Below are positions 26,602-34,890 of a DNA stretch of 64,000 nucleotides, one piece after another (positions within the stretch are counted from its first letter, which is position 1; every line of letters starts with the position of its first letter). Both the position numbers and the translations under genes were made by a program. The notes below the pieces were generated by a model. The model saw nothing but the letters and a program-made list of their open reading frames with translations. It was not told the DNA's origin and did not search any database. The DNA comes from Microbacterium proteolyticum (lineage in GTDB: Bacteria; Actinomycetota; Actinomycetes; Actinomycetales; Microbacteriaceae): the NCBI RefSeq assembly GCF_029639405.1, contig NZ_CP121274.1, forward strand, positions 1,922,001 to 1,986,000, read 5' to 3'.

Positions 26602-27264
26602 TCAGCTCGCCAGGTCGTCCAGCCACGACGCCCGGAACCGGGACGCCCGCTCGATGCTCGCGGCGACGACGATGAGCGTGACGGCCAGGTTCACCGCGGG
26701 CGGGAGATGCAGCGGCCACGTGAAGGTGCCGATGCTCTCGGCGATCGGCGGGATGTGCGAGACGGTGTCGATCAGCTGCGGAACCGCGAGGCACGCGCCC
26801 GCGACGACGATCGCCGTCGACAGGATGCCGATGAGCCGACTCGCCCCGCGGTGATCCCGATCGAACGCCGCCCGGCGTCCCTCCGCGGAGCGGGGGTGGG
26901 GGACGAGCTGGCGCTCGTCGCCGGCATCCGAGACGAAATGGCACCGGCGGAGGCCGTACCCTCCCACCGCCACCTCGATGTGCCCGCCGGGCACGGAGAA
27001 CCGGGCGGGCAGACGCGATACGGCGGCGAGCGCCCCGTCGCGATACAGGCGTGCGCGCACGTCGCCGTCGTCGCGGTCGCCGAGCTGATGCACGTCGACC
27101 GTGTACTCGATCGTCCGGCCGGTGGCATCCGGAATTCGCAGGGAGAGCTGCGACCGGCTCAACACCTGCCACCAGCGGAACGGGGCGAGGGGCCGACCGT
27201 CGCCGGCGCGCGCCCGTCGCTCGGCGAGCCGCGCCCGCAGGGAACGGGGGCGACGGGCCGTCAC
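26602..27264 (-). CDS. Hypothetical membrane protein, co-translated with upstream gene
   Basis: 220 aa. The first 145 residues are soluble and rich in Arg, with beta-like segments (LSLRIPDATGRTIEYTVDVHQL; ARFSVPGGHIEVAVGGYGLRRCHFV). Two hydrophobic helices follow (about 152-170 and 190-208). No family recognised. GTG 27264 overlaps the stop of the SpoIIM-like gene (GTGA), so the two form an operon and may form a complex. The orientation, with a cytosolic N-terminal domain on a C-terminal hairpin anchor, is inferred from charge. Confidence 0.6.
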   Translation of the reverse strand: MTARRPRSLRARLAERRARAGDGRPLAPFRWWQVLSRSQLSLRIPDATGRTIEYTVDVHQLGDRDDGDVRARLYRDGALAAVSRLPARFSVPGGHIEVAVGGYGLRRCHFVSDAGDERQLVPHPRSAEGRRAAFDRDHRGASRLIGILSTAIVVAGACLAVPQLIDTVSHIPPIAESIGTFTWPLHLPPAVNLAVTLIVVAASIERASRFRASWLDDLAS

Positions 27265-27905
27265 AGCAGCACCTCGCTCAGCGGGAAGACCAGGTAGCGC
27301 AGGGAGTAGGCCTCCCACACGGCCCCGATCACCAGCAGGACGAACGCGGGGATCGACAGGATGCCGAGACTCTTGAGGCCCCGCAGGTATCCGGCGCGGC
27401 GGGTCGGCGCCCCGACCTGCGCGGGGCGGAGCCAGGCGCGTCCGAGGAGGAACGCGCCGAGCGCCACCAGTGCGTACGCCTGGAGCTCGATGAGCACGGT
27501 GAGGGAGTGGGGGATCATCGCCACCCACGTGAGCGGGGTCGACGGCACGAGCGTGATGCCGGTCTCGACCAGCCAGTACGCGAAGAACGCGAGCCCGGCG
27601 AACGGCACGATCAGCGACGGGACGACGATCGTCAGAAGGCTAAGCCGCAGCACGTTCACGGCCAGGATCACGAGGGCGAACAGCGGAGCCGACGCGGCGA
27701 CCGCGCCGACGAGGTCGCCCGTCCCGTCGGTGGCGAGCGTGGCGGCGCGCGCGGCGGGGAGCGCGGGGAAGAGCAGACCGATCACGAAACCGATGGCGAA
27801 CAGCCCGTAGGTGGAGCCGGTGATGATCGCGTAGGTACGACGGTTCTCGCGGATCAGTGCGAATGGGCGGCGCCAGCGCGGCGCTCGGGTGGTGGGGGAG
27901 GACAT
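27261..27905 (-). CDS. SpoIIM-like integral membrane protein
   Basis: 214 aa, five or six membrane segments. The block MIPHSLTVLIELQAYALVALGAFLLGRAWLRP and the final GAVWEAYSLRYL resemble the IPHG(x)xE...G and E-ending helices of stage II sporulation protein M-family proteins, which also occur in non-sporulating actinobacteria with unknown roles. ATG 27905 gives a basic N-terminus before the first helix. It diverges from the histidine kinase gene at 28044 across a 138-nt gap with the shared boxes, so the neighbouring two-component system may control it. Confidence 0.5.
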   Translation of the reverse strand: MSSPTTRAPRWRRPFALIRENRRTYAIITGSTYGLFAIGFVIGLLFPALPAARAATLATDGTGDLVGAVAASAPLFALVILAVNVLRLSLLTIVVPSLIVPFAGLAFFAYWLVETGITLVPSTPLTWVAMIPHSLTVLIELQAYALVALGAFLLGRAWLRPAQVGAPTRRAGYLRGLKSLGILSIPAFVLLVIGAVWEAYSLRYLVFPLSEVLL

Positions 27906-27938
27906 GCTTCCATCGCATCCGCCTCTGCCGGTCGGCGA

Positions 27939-28031
27939 CAGTGTCGCGGCGTCACGACCCCGCATGACATCGGTCAGGGGTGGCGGCGCCCGAGGGGCCG
28001 GGGCGCCACCCATGACGGATGTCACGCACGT
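27939..28031. promoter_or_regulatory. Two shared regulatory boxes, copy 2
   Basis: Box 1 at 27939-27955 and box 2 at 28013-28031 repeat the pair at 26530-26598. A further CATGACATCGGTCA at 27963-27976 resembles box 2. Box 2 ends at the TACAGT -10 hexamer (28031-28036) of the kinase gene, a position suited to repression or autoregulation. Confidence 0.45.
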
Positions 28032-28043
28032 ACAGTGGCCCGG

Positions 28044-29204
28044 GTGATCACCCCGACCGCCGCCTACGCCCGTGACGTGAGCGTCACGTGGTGGTACACC
28101 GCGTCGTCGATCCTCTTCCTCCACGCGTTCGCGGCCGTCACCTGGACGATCGGGGTGTTCGCCGAGGGAGCCCCGACGGCCCTCGTACTGAATCTGCTCG
28201 GCGTCGCCGGGTCGCTGGCATCCGCGGTGCTCCTGCTCGTGCGCTACCGCCGCGAGCCGCTCGACGACGCCGATGTCACCGCTCGACGGCCGATGTGGCC
28301 GCTCGTCGTGTCGGGGATCGTGGCAGCCGCGGCGATGGGGATGTCGACCGGGTCGCTCCTGCTCGGCGTGGGGTTCGCCGCGCAGACCCTGTGCCTGGTG
28401 CGGTGGCGCGCGGGCGTGCGGGTGCGCCTGGCCGTGCTGTCGATCGTGGTGATCGTGGCGGTGTGGCTGATCGAGGTCACGCGCCTGCAGCCCGAGGGCT
28501 ACGCCCAGGTCTTCGCACTGCCGTTCTTCGTGGCGCTCCTGCCCCCGCTGACGGCGACCTCGCTGTGGTGGTGGGACATCGTCTGCGAACTCGATCGTGC
28601 GCGCCGTGCCGAAGGTCGCCTCGCCGCGGCCCAGGAGCGGCTGCGGCTCGCGGGCGACCTCCACGACCTGCAGGGCCACCATCTGCAGGTGATCGCGCTG
28701 CAGCTCGAACTGGGCGAGAAGATGATGGCGCGCGATCCCGAAGCCGCCGGAGACCAGGTGCGCGCCGCCCGCGCCAGCGTCGACGACGCCCGTCGCGGGA
28801 CCCGCGATCTCGCGGCCCGCTTCCGGGGCGTGCCCCTCCCGGACGAACTCGCCAACGCCGCCGACCTTCTGCGTGCCGCCGGCCTCACCGTCGACCTGAA
28901 CGTCGACGCGACCGCGGACCGTGCGCCGGCGGACGTGCTCGGACCGGTGGTGCGCGAGTCGACGACCAATGTGCTCAAACACGGCGGCGGGGTGTCGGCA
29001 TCCCTCTCGCTCGTCCGACAGGAGGGGGCATGGGTGCTGGTCGTCGAGAACGACTCCCGGGTCGCCACGACCCCGGTGAGCGACGGCGCCGGCCTCTCCG
29101 GAATCGCCGAGCGGGTCGGAGCGCTGGGCGGCGACATGGATGCCACCCGCCTCGACGATCGTTTCCGCCTCACCGTCCGCGTGCCCCAGGAGGTCGCCGC
29201 GTGA
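28044..29204 (+). CDS. DesK-like sensor histidine kinase
   Basis: 386 aa. Five or six N-terminal membrane helices (residues 10-170) form the sensor. The phosphoacceptor histidine is in RLAGDLHDLQGHHLQVIALQLELG, the HisKA_3 motif of NarL/DesK-type kinases. The ATP-binding domain includes RESTTNVLKHGGG (N box) and DGAGLSGIAERVGALGG (G box). GTG 28044 is placed 8 nt after TACAGT, fitting a leaderless promoter. It overlaps the response regulator by 4 nt (GTGA). The signal is likely membrane or envelope state, given the many helices and no periplasmic domain. Confidence 0.88.
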   Translation: MITPTAAYARDVSVTWWYTASSILFLHAFAAVTWTIGVFAEGAPTALVLNLLGVAGSLASAVLLLVRYRREPLDDADVTARRPMWPLVVSGIVAAAAMGMSTGSLLLGVGFAAQTLCLVRWRAGVRVRLAVLSIVVIVAVWLIEVTRLQPEGYAQVFALPFFVALLPPLTATSLWWWDIVCELDRARRAEGRLAAAQERLRLAGDLHDLQGHHLQVIALQLELGEKMMARDPEAAGDQVRAARASVDDARRGTRDLAARFRGVPLPDELANAADLLRAAGLTVDLNVDATADRAPADVLGPVVRESTTNVLKHGGGVSASLSLVRQEGAWVLVVENDSRVATTPVSDGAGLSGIAERVGALGGDMDATRLDDRFRLTVRVPQEVAA

Positions 29205-29833
29205 TCCGCGTACTCATCGCCGACGACGAAGACATGATCCGCACGGCGCTCGCCGCGCTCCTGCGCCTGGAGGACGACCTCGAGGTCGTGGCCGAATGCC
29301 GCGACGGCGAGACGGCGCTCGCCGAGGCCGAACGGCTGCGGCCCGACGTCTGCCTCCTCGACCTCGAGATGCCCGGCCTGGACGGCATCGACACCGCGGC
29401 ACGGATCCTGCGGCGCGTGCCGTCGCGTTGCGTCATCGTCACCCGCCACGCGCGGCCCGGCGTGCTGCGGCGCGCGCTCCGCGCGGGAGTGAACGGCTTC
29501 CTCCCGAAATCCCGACCCGCGGATGACGTGGCCGCGGTGATCCGCGAGGTCGCCTCCGGCCGCCGCTACGTCGACCCCGAGATCGCAGCCGACGCGCTGA
29601 GCGACGAGCGGAGTCCGCTCACCGACCGGGAGCTCGACGTCCTCCGCGCGGGCGCCCGCGGTGAGACGGTCGCCGAGATCGCGGCATCCCTCCACCTCTC
29701 GGGAGGGACCGTGCGCAACCACGTCTCGTCGGTGCTCGGAAGCTGGGGCTGGCGAGCCGTCAGCAGGCGACGATCCACGCGCGCGAGCGCGGCTGGATCT
29801 AGCGGTCCGTCGCGCCTGCTCCGCGCGAGGTGA
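29201..29833 (+). CDS. NarL/DesR-type response regulator, frameshifted C-terminus
   Basis: 210 aa as it reads. The receiver domain has VLIADDEDM, the phosphoacceptor Asp in CLLDLEMPGLDG, and the conserved Lys in GFLPKS. The LuxR-type HTH begins normally (LTDRELDVLRAGARGETVAEIAASLHLSGGTVRNHVSSVLG) but then departs from the family. Adding one base near 29741 restores the usual ending (KLGLASRQQATIHARERGWI and a stop at 29800-29802). So one A or G is missing in GGAAGCTGGGG, through mutation or sequencing error. As read, the last HTH helix is replaced by an Arg/Ser-rich tail and DNA binding may fail. Confidence 0.85.
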   Translation: MIRVLIADDEDMIRTALAALLRLEDDLEVVAECRDGETALAEAERLRPDVCLLDLEMPGLDGIDTAARILRRVPSRCVIVTRHARPGVLRRALRAGVNGFLPKSRPADDVAAVIREVASGRRYVDPEIAADALSDERSPLTDRELDVLRAGARGETVAEIAASLHLSGGTVRNHVSSVLGSWGWRAVSRRRSTRASAAGSSGPSRLLRAR

Positions 29834-29874
29834 CTCCGCCTCTGCCAGGCTGGCGGAGGGAGCAGAGGAGCACC

Positions 29875-30516
29875 ATGGCGGCCAAGATCGACTTCAAGAA
29901 GTCCCTCGACGGTTATCAGGCCAGGGCCGGGCAGTTCAGGGTCGTCGAGATCCCCGAGACGCGATACCTGATGATCGACGGGCACGGCGACCCCAACACC
30001 TCGCCGGCCTACACCGGGGCCCTGCAGGCGCTGTACCCCGTCGCATACAAGCTGAAGTTCGCGAGCAGACGCGACCTCGACCGCGACTACGTGGTGCCCC
30101 CGTTGGAGGGCCTGTGGTGGGCGGATGACATGGATGCCTTCACCGTGGCCAGAGACAAGTCGCGGTGGAACTGGACGATGATGCTCCTCGTTCCCGAGTG
30201 GATCGACGACGCGATGGTCGAGGCGGCCGTCGACATCGTGAGAGCCGCCGGGTCGGCGGGGCGGGTCGCGGACGTCCGGATCGAGACCCTCGCCGAGGGG
30301 CGGTGCGTGCAGACACTGCACCTCGGTTCCTTCGACGACGAAGCGGCCGTGCTGGACGAGATGCACCACGAATTCATCCCCGGTCAGGGATTCGGCTTGA
30401 GCGGGAAGCACCACGAGATCTACCTGAGCGACGTCCGCCGTGTCACTCCCGACAAGCTCCGCACCATCCTCCGCCAACCCGTGATCGAGGCCGCGACTGC
30501 GCGGCATCCGGACTAG
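29875..30516 (+). CDS. GyrI-like (SOUL/YdeI-type) small-molecule-binding protein
   Basis: 213 aa, cytosolic. The sequence follows the GyrI-like domain proteins of actinobacteria: VVEIPETRYLMIDGHGDPN at the start, PVAYKLKF, DYVVPPLEGLWW, and the final LSGKHHEIYLSDVRRVTPDKLRTILRQPV. Such proteins bind or inactivate cyclic or aromatic compounds; no enzyme residues can be assigned. ATG 29875 is preceded by a strong purine-rich GGAGGGAGCAGAGGAG site. It is separated from the regulator by 42 nt and may be co-transcribed. Confidence 0.8.
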   Translation: MAAKIDFKKSLDGYQARAGQFRVVEIPETRYLMIDGHGDPNTSPAYTGALQALYPVAYKLKFASRRDLDRDYVVPPLEGLWWADDMDAFTVARDKSRWNWTMMLLVPEWIDDAMVEAAVDIVRAAGSAGRVADVRIETLAEGRCVQTLHLGSFDDEAAVLDEMHHEFIPGQGFGLSGKHHEIYLSDVRRVTPDKLRTILRQPVIEAATARHPD

Positions 30517-30566
30517 TCCGATCCGCGAGCCACGGCTCGCCTCTGGCCGCTCGCTACGGTGGTGAC

Positions 30567-31460
30567 GTGGACCAGCAGGCTCAGACCCTGACCGAGACGA
30601 CACCGCCGATCGGTCGATTCGTCGACGTGGACGGCCGTCGGCTGTGGGTGGACACCCGGGAGGGACCGGGCCCGTGCGCGGTCTTCCTCCCCGGCTCGGG
30701 CGAGATGGGTCTCGACCTGTGGCAGAGCTACGAGAGCGTGACCCGCTCTCGGGCCGGTGTCATCTACGACCGGGCGGGCACAGGCTGGAGCTCTCCCGTC
30801 GCGCTCCCGCGGACGGCGGCCGCCGTCGCGGAGGAGCTCGATTCCCTGCTGCGTGCGCTGGGCGTGACGGGGGCCGTCGTCCTGGTGGGGCATTCCCTCG
30901 GCGGCGCGTACGCGCAACGGTTCGCCCAGCTGTTCCCCGACCGCGTCGCGGGCATGGTCCTGCTCGACCCCGTCCACGGCGCGTGGAACGAGGCGATGCC
31001 CGAGCATCTCCGCATCGAAGCCAACGCCTCGACGGCCGTCGTCGTCACCGATGAGCATCGCGCTGCCGGTCGCCGATGGCGGGAGTCGGTCACCACCGAC
31101 CTGCCGCTCGAGGTCCGCGAGCTCGTGCGCGCTCGCCACGCCGCCGACGGCCTGCGGACCGGGCCGCGAGAAGGGGCGAACTTCATCGAGATCCTCGACG
31201 AGCTCGGGTCCGGACCCTTCGCCGCCCCGACGATCGTCCTCCGGGCGGGCGCGGTCGATCCGCTCCAGGCGCAGTTCAGCAGCGACGACGACCTCCGTGA
31301 ACAGGGTGCGGCCCTGCGCCGGATGTACGACGCGGCTCTGCCCGCGGGGTCGCTCTGCCGCGAACTGCCGACGGCGACGCACTCCGACATCGCCCTGCTG
31401 TTCGCGGACGACGTCGCCGCCGCCGTGAACGACCTCGAAGCGATACTGCGCACGCGGTGA
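30567..31460 (+). CDS. Alpha/beta hydrolase
   Basis: 297 aa. Nucleophile S110 lies in GHSLGG, the oxyanion segment is LPGSGEMG (41-48), and the catalytic His is probably in PTATHSDIALL near residue 272. The acid would follow APTIVLRAGAVDP. The fold matches general esterase or haloperoxidase-like alpha/beta hydrolases; substrate unknown. GTG 30567 is chosen because TACGGT lies 7 nt before it. Single gene, not obviously in an operon. Confidence 0.82.
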   Translation: MDQQAQTLTETTPPIGRFVDVDGRRLWVDTREGPGPCAVFLPGSGEMGLDLWQSYESVTRSRAGVIYDRAGTGWSSPVALPRTAAAVAEELDSLLRALGVTGAVVLVGHSLGGAYAQRFAQLFPDRVAGMVLLDPVHGAWNEAMPEHLRIEANASTAVVVTDEHRAAGRRWRESVTTDLPLEVRELVRARHAADGLRTGPREGANFIEILDELGSGPFAAPTIVLRAGAVDPLQAQFSSDDDLREQGAALRRMYDAALPAGSLCRELPTATHSDIALLFADDVAAAVNDLEAILRTR

Positions 31461-31540
31461 CGCGGGCAGGACGGCGTCGGACGCGGCGCCGGTTCGCGGC
31501 ATCCGGATGCCGTCGATCCCGAGGGCGCATCTGACGCCCC

Positions 31541-31786
31541 TCACTCACCGCCCGAGCGCGGAGGACCGGCCACGCCGAGGTCGTCGTCCAGCCGCCCCTC
31601 GGTGACACGGTCGCCCGGAACCGGCGTGCGGAACGGAGGAGCCGCGGCCGACGGCGGGAGCCTCACGGCATCCCCGTCGTCGCCGTCCTCGAGAATCACG
31701 TCCTCGTCGTGATCGATATCGATCTCGCGTCCGTCCCGATCGGGCGCTCCCCGGTGCACGGGCAGGAACGGGTCGCTCATCGCCAC
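31541..31786 (-). CDS. Small acidic hypothetical protein
   Basis: 81 aa from a GTG with GGAGGA 7 nt upstream (an ATG two codons later is the alternative). Highly acidic centre (DIDHDEDVILEDGDDGDAV) followed by Pro-rich segments. It looks intrinsically disordered and has no recognised domain. It directly follows the alpha/beta hydrolase gene on the same strand (27 nt gap), which supports it being real, but evidence is limited. Confidence 0.5.
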   Translation of the reverse strand: MAMSDPFLPVHRGAPDRDGREIDIDHDEDVILEDGDDGDAVRLPPSAAAPPFRTPVPGDRVTEGRLDDDLGVAGPPRSGGE

Positions 31787-31813
31787 GGTCGTGTCCTCCG
31801 CGTCGCGCTCGGC

Positions 31814-32530
31814 TCAGCCGATCTCGGCGATCGCGTCGGTGATGACCCGGGCGACCTCGGCGGGGTGCGACTGCATCACGAGGTGCGGCGCGTCGATCTC
31901 GACGACCGAACGCAGGCCGGCCCGCGTGTACCCGAAGCGCTCGACGTCGGGGTTGATGGTGTGGTCCGCGCTGGACACGATGCCCCAGGCCGGCTTGGTC
32001 TTCCACGCGGCCACCGGTGCCGGTTCGCCGAAGGCCAGAGCGGCGAGCGGGCGCTGCGACACCGCGAGCACCTCCGCCGTTTCGAGGGGCACGCCGTGGG
32101 CGAAGACGTCGGGGAACGCGGCGATCTCCACCGACACGTCGGTGCCGTCCTCCCCGCCGTCGACGGGGAACGGCGTGTAGACGAGGTGCTGGGCGAGGTC
32201 GGAGTCGGGGAAGCCGCCCTGCAGCTCGCCGAGGCTCTCGCCCTCTACCAGCGCGTAGCCCGAGACGTAGACGAGGCCCACGACGTTGTCCGCGACGCCG
32301 GCCACGGTGATGACGGCACCTCCGTACGAGTGCCCGGCGAGCAGGACGGGCCCGTCGATGTGCTCGACGACCGAGCGGATGTAGGCCGCGTCCCCGAGCA
32401 GGCTCCGGTTCGGAACGGCGGGGACTCGGACGGTGTACCCCCGGTCGAGCAGCGTGCGCGTGACGGGCGCCCAGCTCGCAGCGTCGGCGAAGGCGCCGTG
32501 GACGAGGACGATGGTGGGGGATTGAGACAT
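31814..32530 (-). CDS. Alpha/beta hydrolase (salicylate-esterase/EstC-like)
   Basis: 238 aa. VLVHGAFADAASW at the N-terminus is the oxyanion region of the small plant-type (hydroxynitrile lyase/methylesterase-like) hydrolases common in actinobacteria. Nucleophile S68 is in AGHSYGGAV, the acid probably in SADHTINPD, and the catalytic His in IDAPHLVMQSHPAEVA. No signal peptide, so cytosolic. ATG 32530 has a GGAG site. Substrate unknown. It precedes the small acidic protein gene. Confidence 0.85.
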   Translation of the reverse strand: MSQSPTIVLVHGAFADAASWAPVTRTLLDRGYTVRVPAVPNRSLLGDAAYIRSVVEHIDGPVLLAGHSYGGAVITVAGVADNVVGLVYVSGYALVEGESLGELQGGFPDSDLAQHLVYTPFPVDGGEDGTDVSVEIAAFPDVFAHGVPLETAEVLAVSQRPLAALAFGEPAPVAAWKTKPAWGIVSSADHTINPDVERFGYTRAGLRSVVEIDAPHLVMQSHPAEVARVITDAIAEIG

Positions 32531-32714
32531 GGGGAGTGCTCCTCTCACAGACGGCGGAGGTGCCGCGCAGCGTCAGGCTAAGAACGCCGGCGGCACCGGG
32601 CCAGGAACGGATGTCGAGACCCGTTGCGACCTCCGTCGAGGAGCGGAGCGCCTCATAGCGTTCCCACAGCCGCCGCCAGTCCTGCGTTTGTGTCGCGCCG
32701 TCACACTCGGCGGC

Positions 32715-33083
32715 ATGACCGATCACTCCTTCGTTCCGGCGACGCCGCCGACGAGCTCGTCCCCCGCGCCCGCACGGCGCCGCCCCACGTTCACGCGACG
32801 GCTGGTCGCCGGCATCAGCGCGGGCGCACTCGCCCTCGGCCTGCTCGTCGGGGGCGGGGCCGGTTTCGCGATCGGCAACGCCTCGGCGGCCAACGCGAGC
32901 ACCTCGAACACCGGGCCCGGCTTCGGCAACGGCACGCGGCCCGAGATGGGCACGCCCCCCGATGGCGGCACGCCTCCCGACGGCGGATACGGAACCCCGC
33001 CGCAGGGGGGCTCGGGAAGCTCCGACGGGTCGACGGGGGGAACGACCGACGGGTCGAGCAGCGGCACGGGGTCGGCGAGCTGA
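32715..33083 (+). CDS. Small membrane-anchored Gly/Ser-rich protein
   Basis: 122 aa. A basic stretch (ARRRPTFTRRL) precedes one hydrophobic segment of about 25 residues (VAGISAGALALGLLVGGGAGFAI). The remaining 60 residues are an extracellular tail with repeated GTPPDGG units and Gly/Ser runs. It is probably a type II anchored or secreted linker-like protein. No family recognised. The start is set by the ATG nearest the basic region. Confidence 0.55.
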   Translation: MTDHSFVPATPPTSSSPAPARRRPTFTRRLVAGISAGALALGLLVGGGAGFAIGNASAANASTSNTGPGFGNGTRPEMGTPPDGGTPPDGGYGTPPQGGSGSSDGSTGGTTDGSSSGTGSAS

Positions 33084-33143
33084 CCACCAGTGCGGGTGCC
33101 GCGCGATCAACACGATCGCCCCGGCGTCCCTAGGATCGTGGCC

Positions 33144-33629
33144 ATGACCACCGACACCCTCGATCCGACCGAGACCGCGCACCTCCGCCGGACGATCCAG
33201 GTGTCGATCGACGCTCGCGCCCACGGCAACCACCCCTTCGGTGCGATCCTCGTCACCGGCGACGGACGCATCCTCGAGGCCGAGAACACCGTCGTCACCG
33301 ACCGCGACATCACCGGCCACGCCGAAACGAACCTCGTTCGCCTGGCCTGGAGAGAACTGGATGCCACCGAGCTGGCGGCATCCACCCTGTACACGTCGTG
33401 CGAACCCTGTGCGATGTGCGCGGGGGCGATGTTCTGGGCGGGCATCGGGCGCATGGTCTACGCCCTGTCGGGGCGGGGGCTCATCGCGCTCGCCGAGTCT
33501 GGCGAGGACGGACGGGAGCTGGACCTCCCGTCCCGCGAGGTGTTCGCCGGCGGGAGTCAGCCGACCGTCGTCTCGGGTCCGCATCTCGAGGACGAGGCCG
33601 CCGAGCCCCACCGCGGGTTCTGGCGATGA
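33144..33629 (+). CDS. Nucleoside/nucleobase deaminase (CDA superfamily)
   Basis: 161 aa. Zinc site and proton shuttle: H59-A-E61 and P88-C89-A-M-C92, the HAE...PCxxC pattern of cytidine/guanine/tRNA-adenosine deaminases. The flanking NHPFGAILV and FWAGIGRMVYALS resemble guanine deaminase and related nucleoside deaminases rather than TadA; substrate not certain. A TAGGAT hexamer lies 8 nt before ATG 33144, indicating leaderless transcription. Its stop overlaps the next start (ATGA). Confidence 0.85.
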   Translation: MTTDTLDPTETAHLRRTIQVSIDARAHGNHPFGAILVTGDGRILEAENTVVTDRDITGHAETNLVRLAWRELDATELAASTLYTSCEPCAMCAGAMFWAGIGRMVYALSGRGLIALAESGEDGRELDLPSREVFAGGSQPTVVSGPHLEDEAAEPHRGFWR

Positions 33630-33955
33630 TCGTGCGGGTGTCGGAGGCGCACGTCCGGGACGGCCTCGCCGATGAGTTCCTCGCGCTGCTGCGCGAGCTG
33701 GTCGCATCGTTCCCCGAGCAGTACGACGGATTGCTCCGCCACGACGTGCTCGTCGACCTCGTCGATCCGAGCCGCGTTCAGTACGTCAGCGAGTGGGCGG
33801 ATGAGGCGGCGTTGGTCGCCTACGCGGGGAGCGAGTGGCGCACGCAGCCGGTCACATTCCCGGACGAGGAGCGGTTCCTGCGGCAGCCGCTCGCGCTGCG
33901 GCACTTCATCTCGTCGATGCCGGTGATCGCACAGGACCTGAGGATCCGCCGGTGA
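33626..33955 (+). CDS. Antibiotic biosynthesis monooxygenase (ABM) domain protein
   Basis: 109 aa, one ABM-type ferredoxin-like domain: LLRELVASFPEQYDGLLRHDVLVDL...VQYVSEWADEAALVAYAGSEWRTQPVTF. Members are dimeric cofactor-free oxygenases or heme/quinone-related enzymes; activity here unknown. Overlaps both neighbours by 4 nt (ATGA and GTGA), so it is the middle of a three-gene operon with the deaminase and a membrane protein. Confidence 0.7.
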   Translation: MIVRVSEAHVRDGLADEFLALLRELVASFPEQYDGLLRHDVLVDLVDPSRVQYVSEWADEAALVAYAGSEWRTQPVTFPDEERFLRQPLALRHFISSMPVIAQDLRIRR

Positions 33956-34803
33956 CGGGGGCGCACGTCGGCGGGTACACGACTCGCGCCCTCCGATCTC
34001 GCCGTAACCGAGACCGGCAGTCGGCGGACTGGGTGTCGGCCCGCCTGTGGAGGGCAGTTTTCGCGTGGTCCCCGGTCATTGCCCTGGTCGGCTGCGCGGC
34101 CGGAGGGTGGCTGCTCATCCGGCTGGTCCTCATCTCCACGGGGAAGCCCGAGTACACCTTCGAACCGGACATCGTCGTCGCCGGTGTGGGCCTCCTCGGG
34201 TGGGCGGGCGCCACCCTCATCCTCCTCAGCCCTCCGTCGTCCGTGCTTGCGCGGTACTACGGGCAGAAGAGCCTCACCGGAGTGGTGTGGCCGCTCGGGC
34301 GGCGGTTCCGCGTCTGGAACGTCATGGCCGTTCCCTTCGGCGGACTCCTTCTCGGATTGCTTGCGGTGATGCCCATCCAGGTCTGGACGGAGGGGACGGC
34401 CGATCTCGGGAACCGTCTGATCATCACGGCGCTGTTCGCTTTCGGCTTCGCCGTCGCCGCTCTCTTCCTCGTTCGCCTCGGTGTCTGCGGGGTGGAGCTG
34501 ACGCCGACCATGTTGATTGCCCGGGGGTATTTCTTCACGCGTCGCTATCCCCGTGGAGCCATCGAGAACGTCAGGAGTTTTCAGATCCGAGGCCTGGCCG
34601 AGTGGGGGATGGCCGCTCTCATGAACAGGACCACTGAGTTCTACACGGTGAGTGTCGCTCTCTCGAGCGGGCGAGAAAAGACCCTGTACGCGTCGAATTC
34701 GTCATCGCCGGATGTCGAGCACGGCGCCGCGGTTATTCGGGAGTGGCTGGCGGAGGAGATTCCCGACACCCGCCGTCCGGACGCCACTCGTCCGCCCCGC
34801 TGA
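33952..34803 (+). CDS. Membrane protein with PH-like C-terminal domain
   Basis: 283 aa. Four hydrophobic segments (about 35-55, 70-90, 120-140, 155-175) are followed by a soluble C-terminal part (GVELTPTMLIARGYFFTRRYPRGAIENVRSFQIRG...YTVSVALSSGREKTLYAS) that resembles bacterial PH-like domains. Function unknown. GTG 33952 overlaps the stop of the ABM gene (GTGA). Codon use is slightly less GC-biased at the third position than in neighbours. Confidence 0.55.
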   Translation: MTGAHVGGYTTRALRSRRNRDRQSADWVSARLWRAVFAWSPVIALVGCAAGGWLLIRLVLISTGKPEYTFEPDIVVAGVGLLGWAGATLILLSPPSSVLARYYGQKSLTGVVWPLGRRFRVWNVMAVPFGGLLLGLLAVMPIQVWTEGTADLGNRLIITALFAFGFAVAALFLVRLGVCGVELTPTMLIARGYFFTRRYPRGAIENVRSFQIRGLAEWGMAALMNRTTEFYTVSVALSSGREKTLYASNSSSPDVEHGAAVIREWLAEEIPDTRRPDATRPPR

Positions 34804-34890
34804 GCCTGGCGACCTGGACGGTGCGATCCGCTGAGCTGCCGGTGTCCGAGCGGTAGGGCCTGGCGCGGAAACGACTGGGCCCCGACGAGC

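Noticed and set aside
31488-31540. Extra small gene downstream of the alpha/beta hydrolase at 30567
   Set aside because: Too short, and no start with a ribosome site or -10 hexamer.
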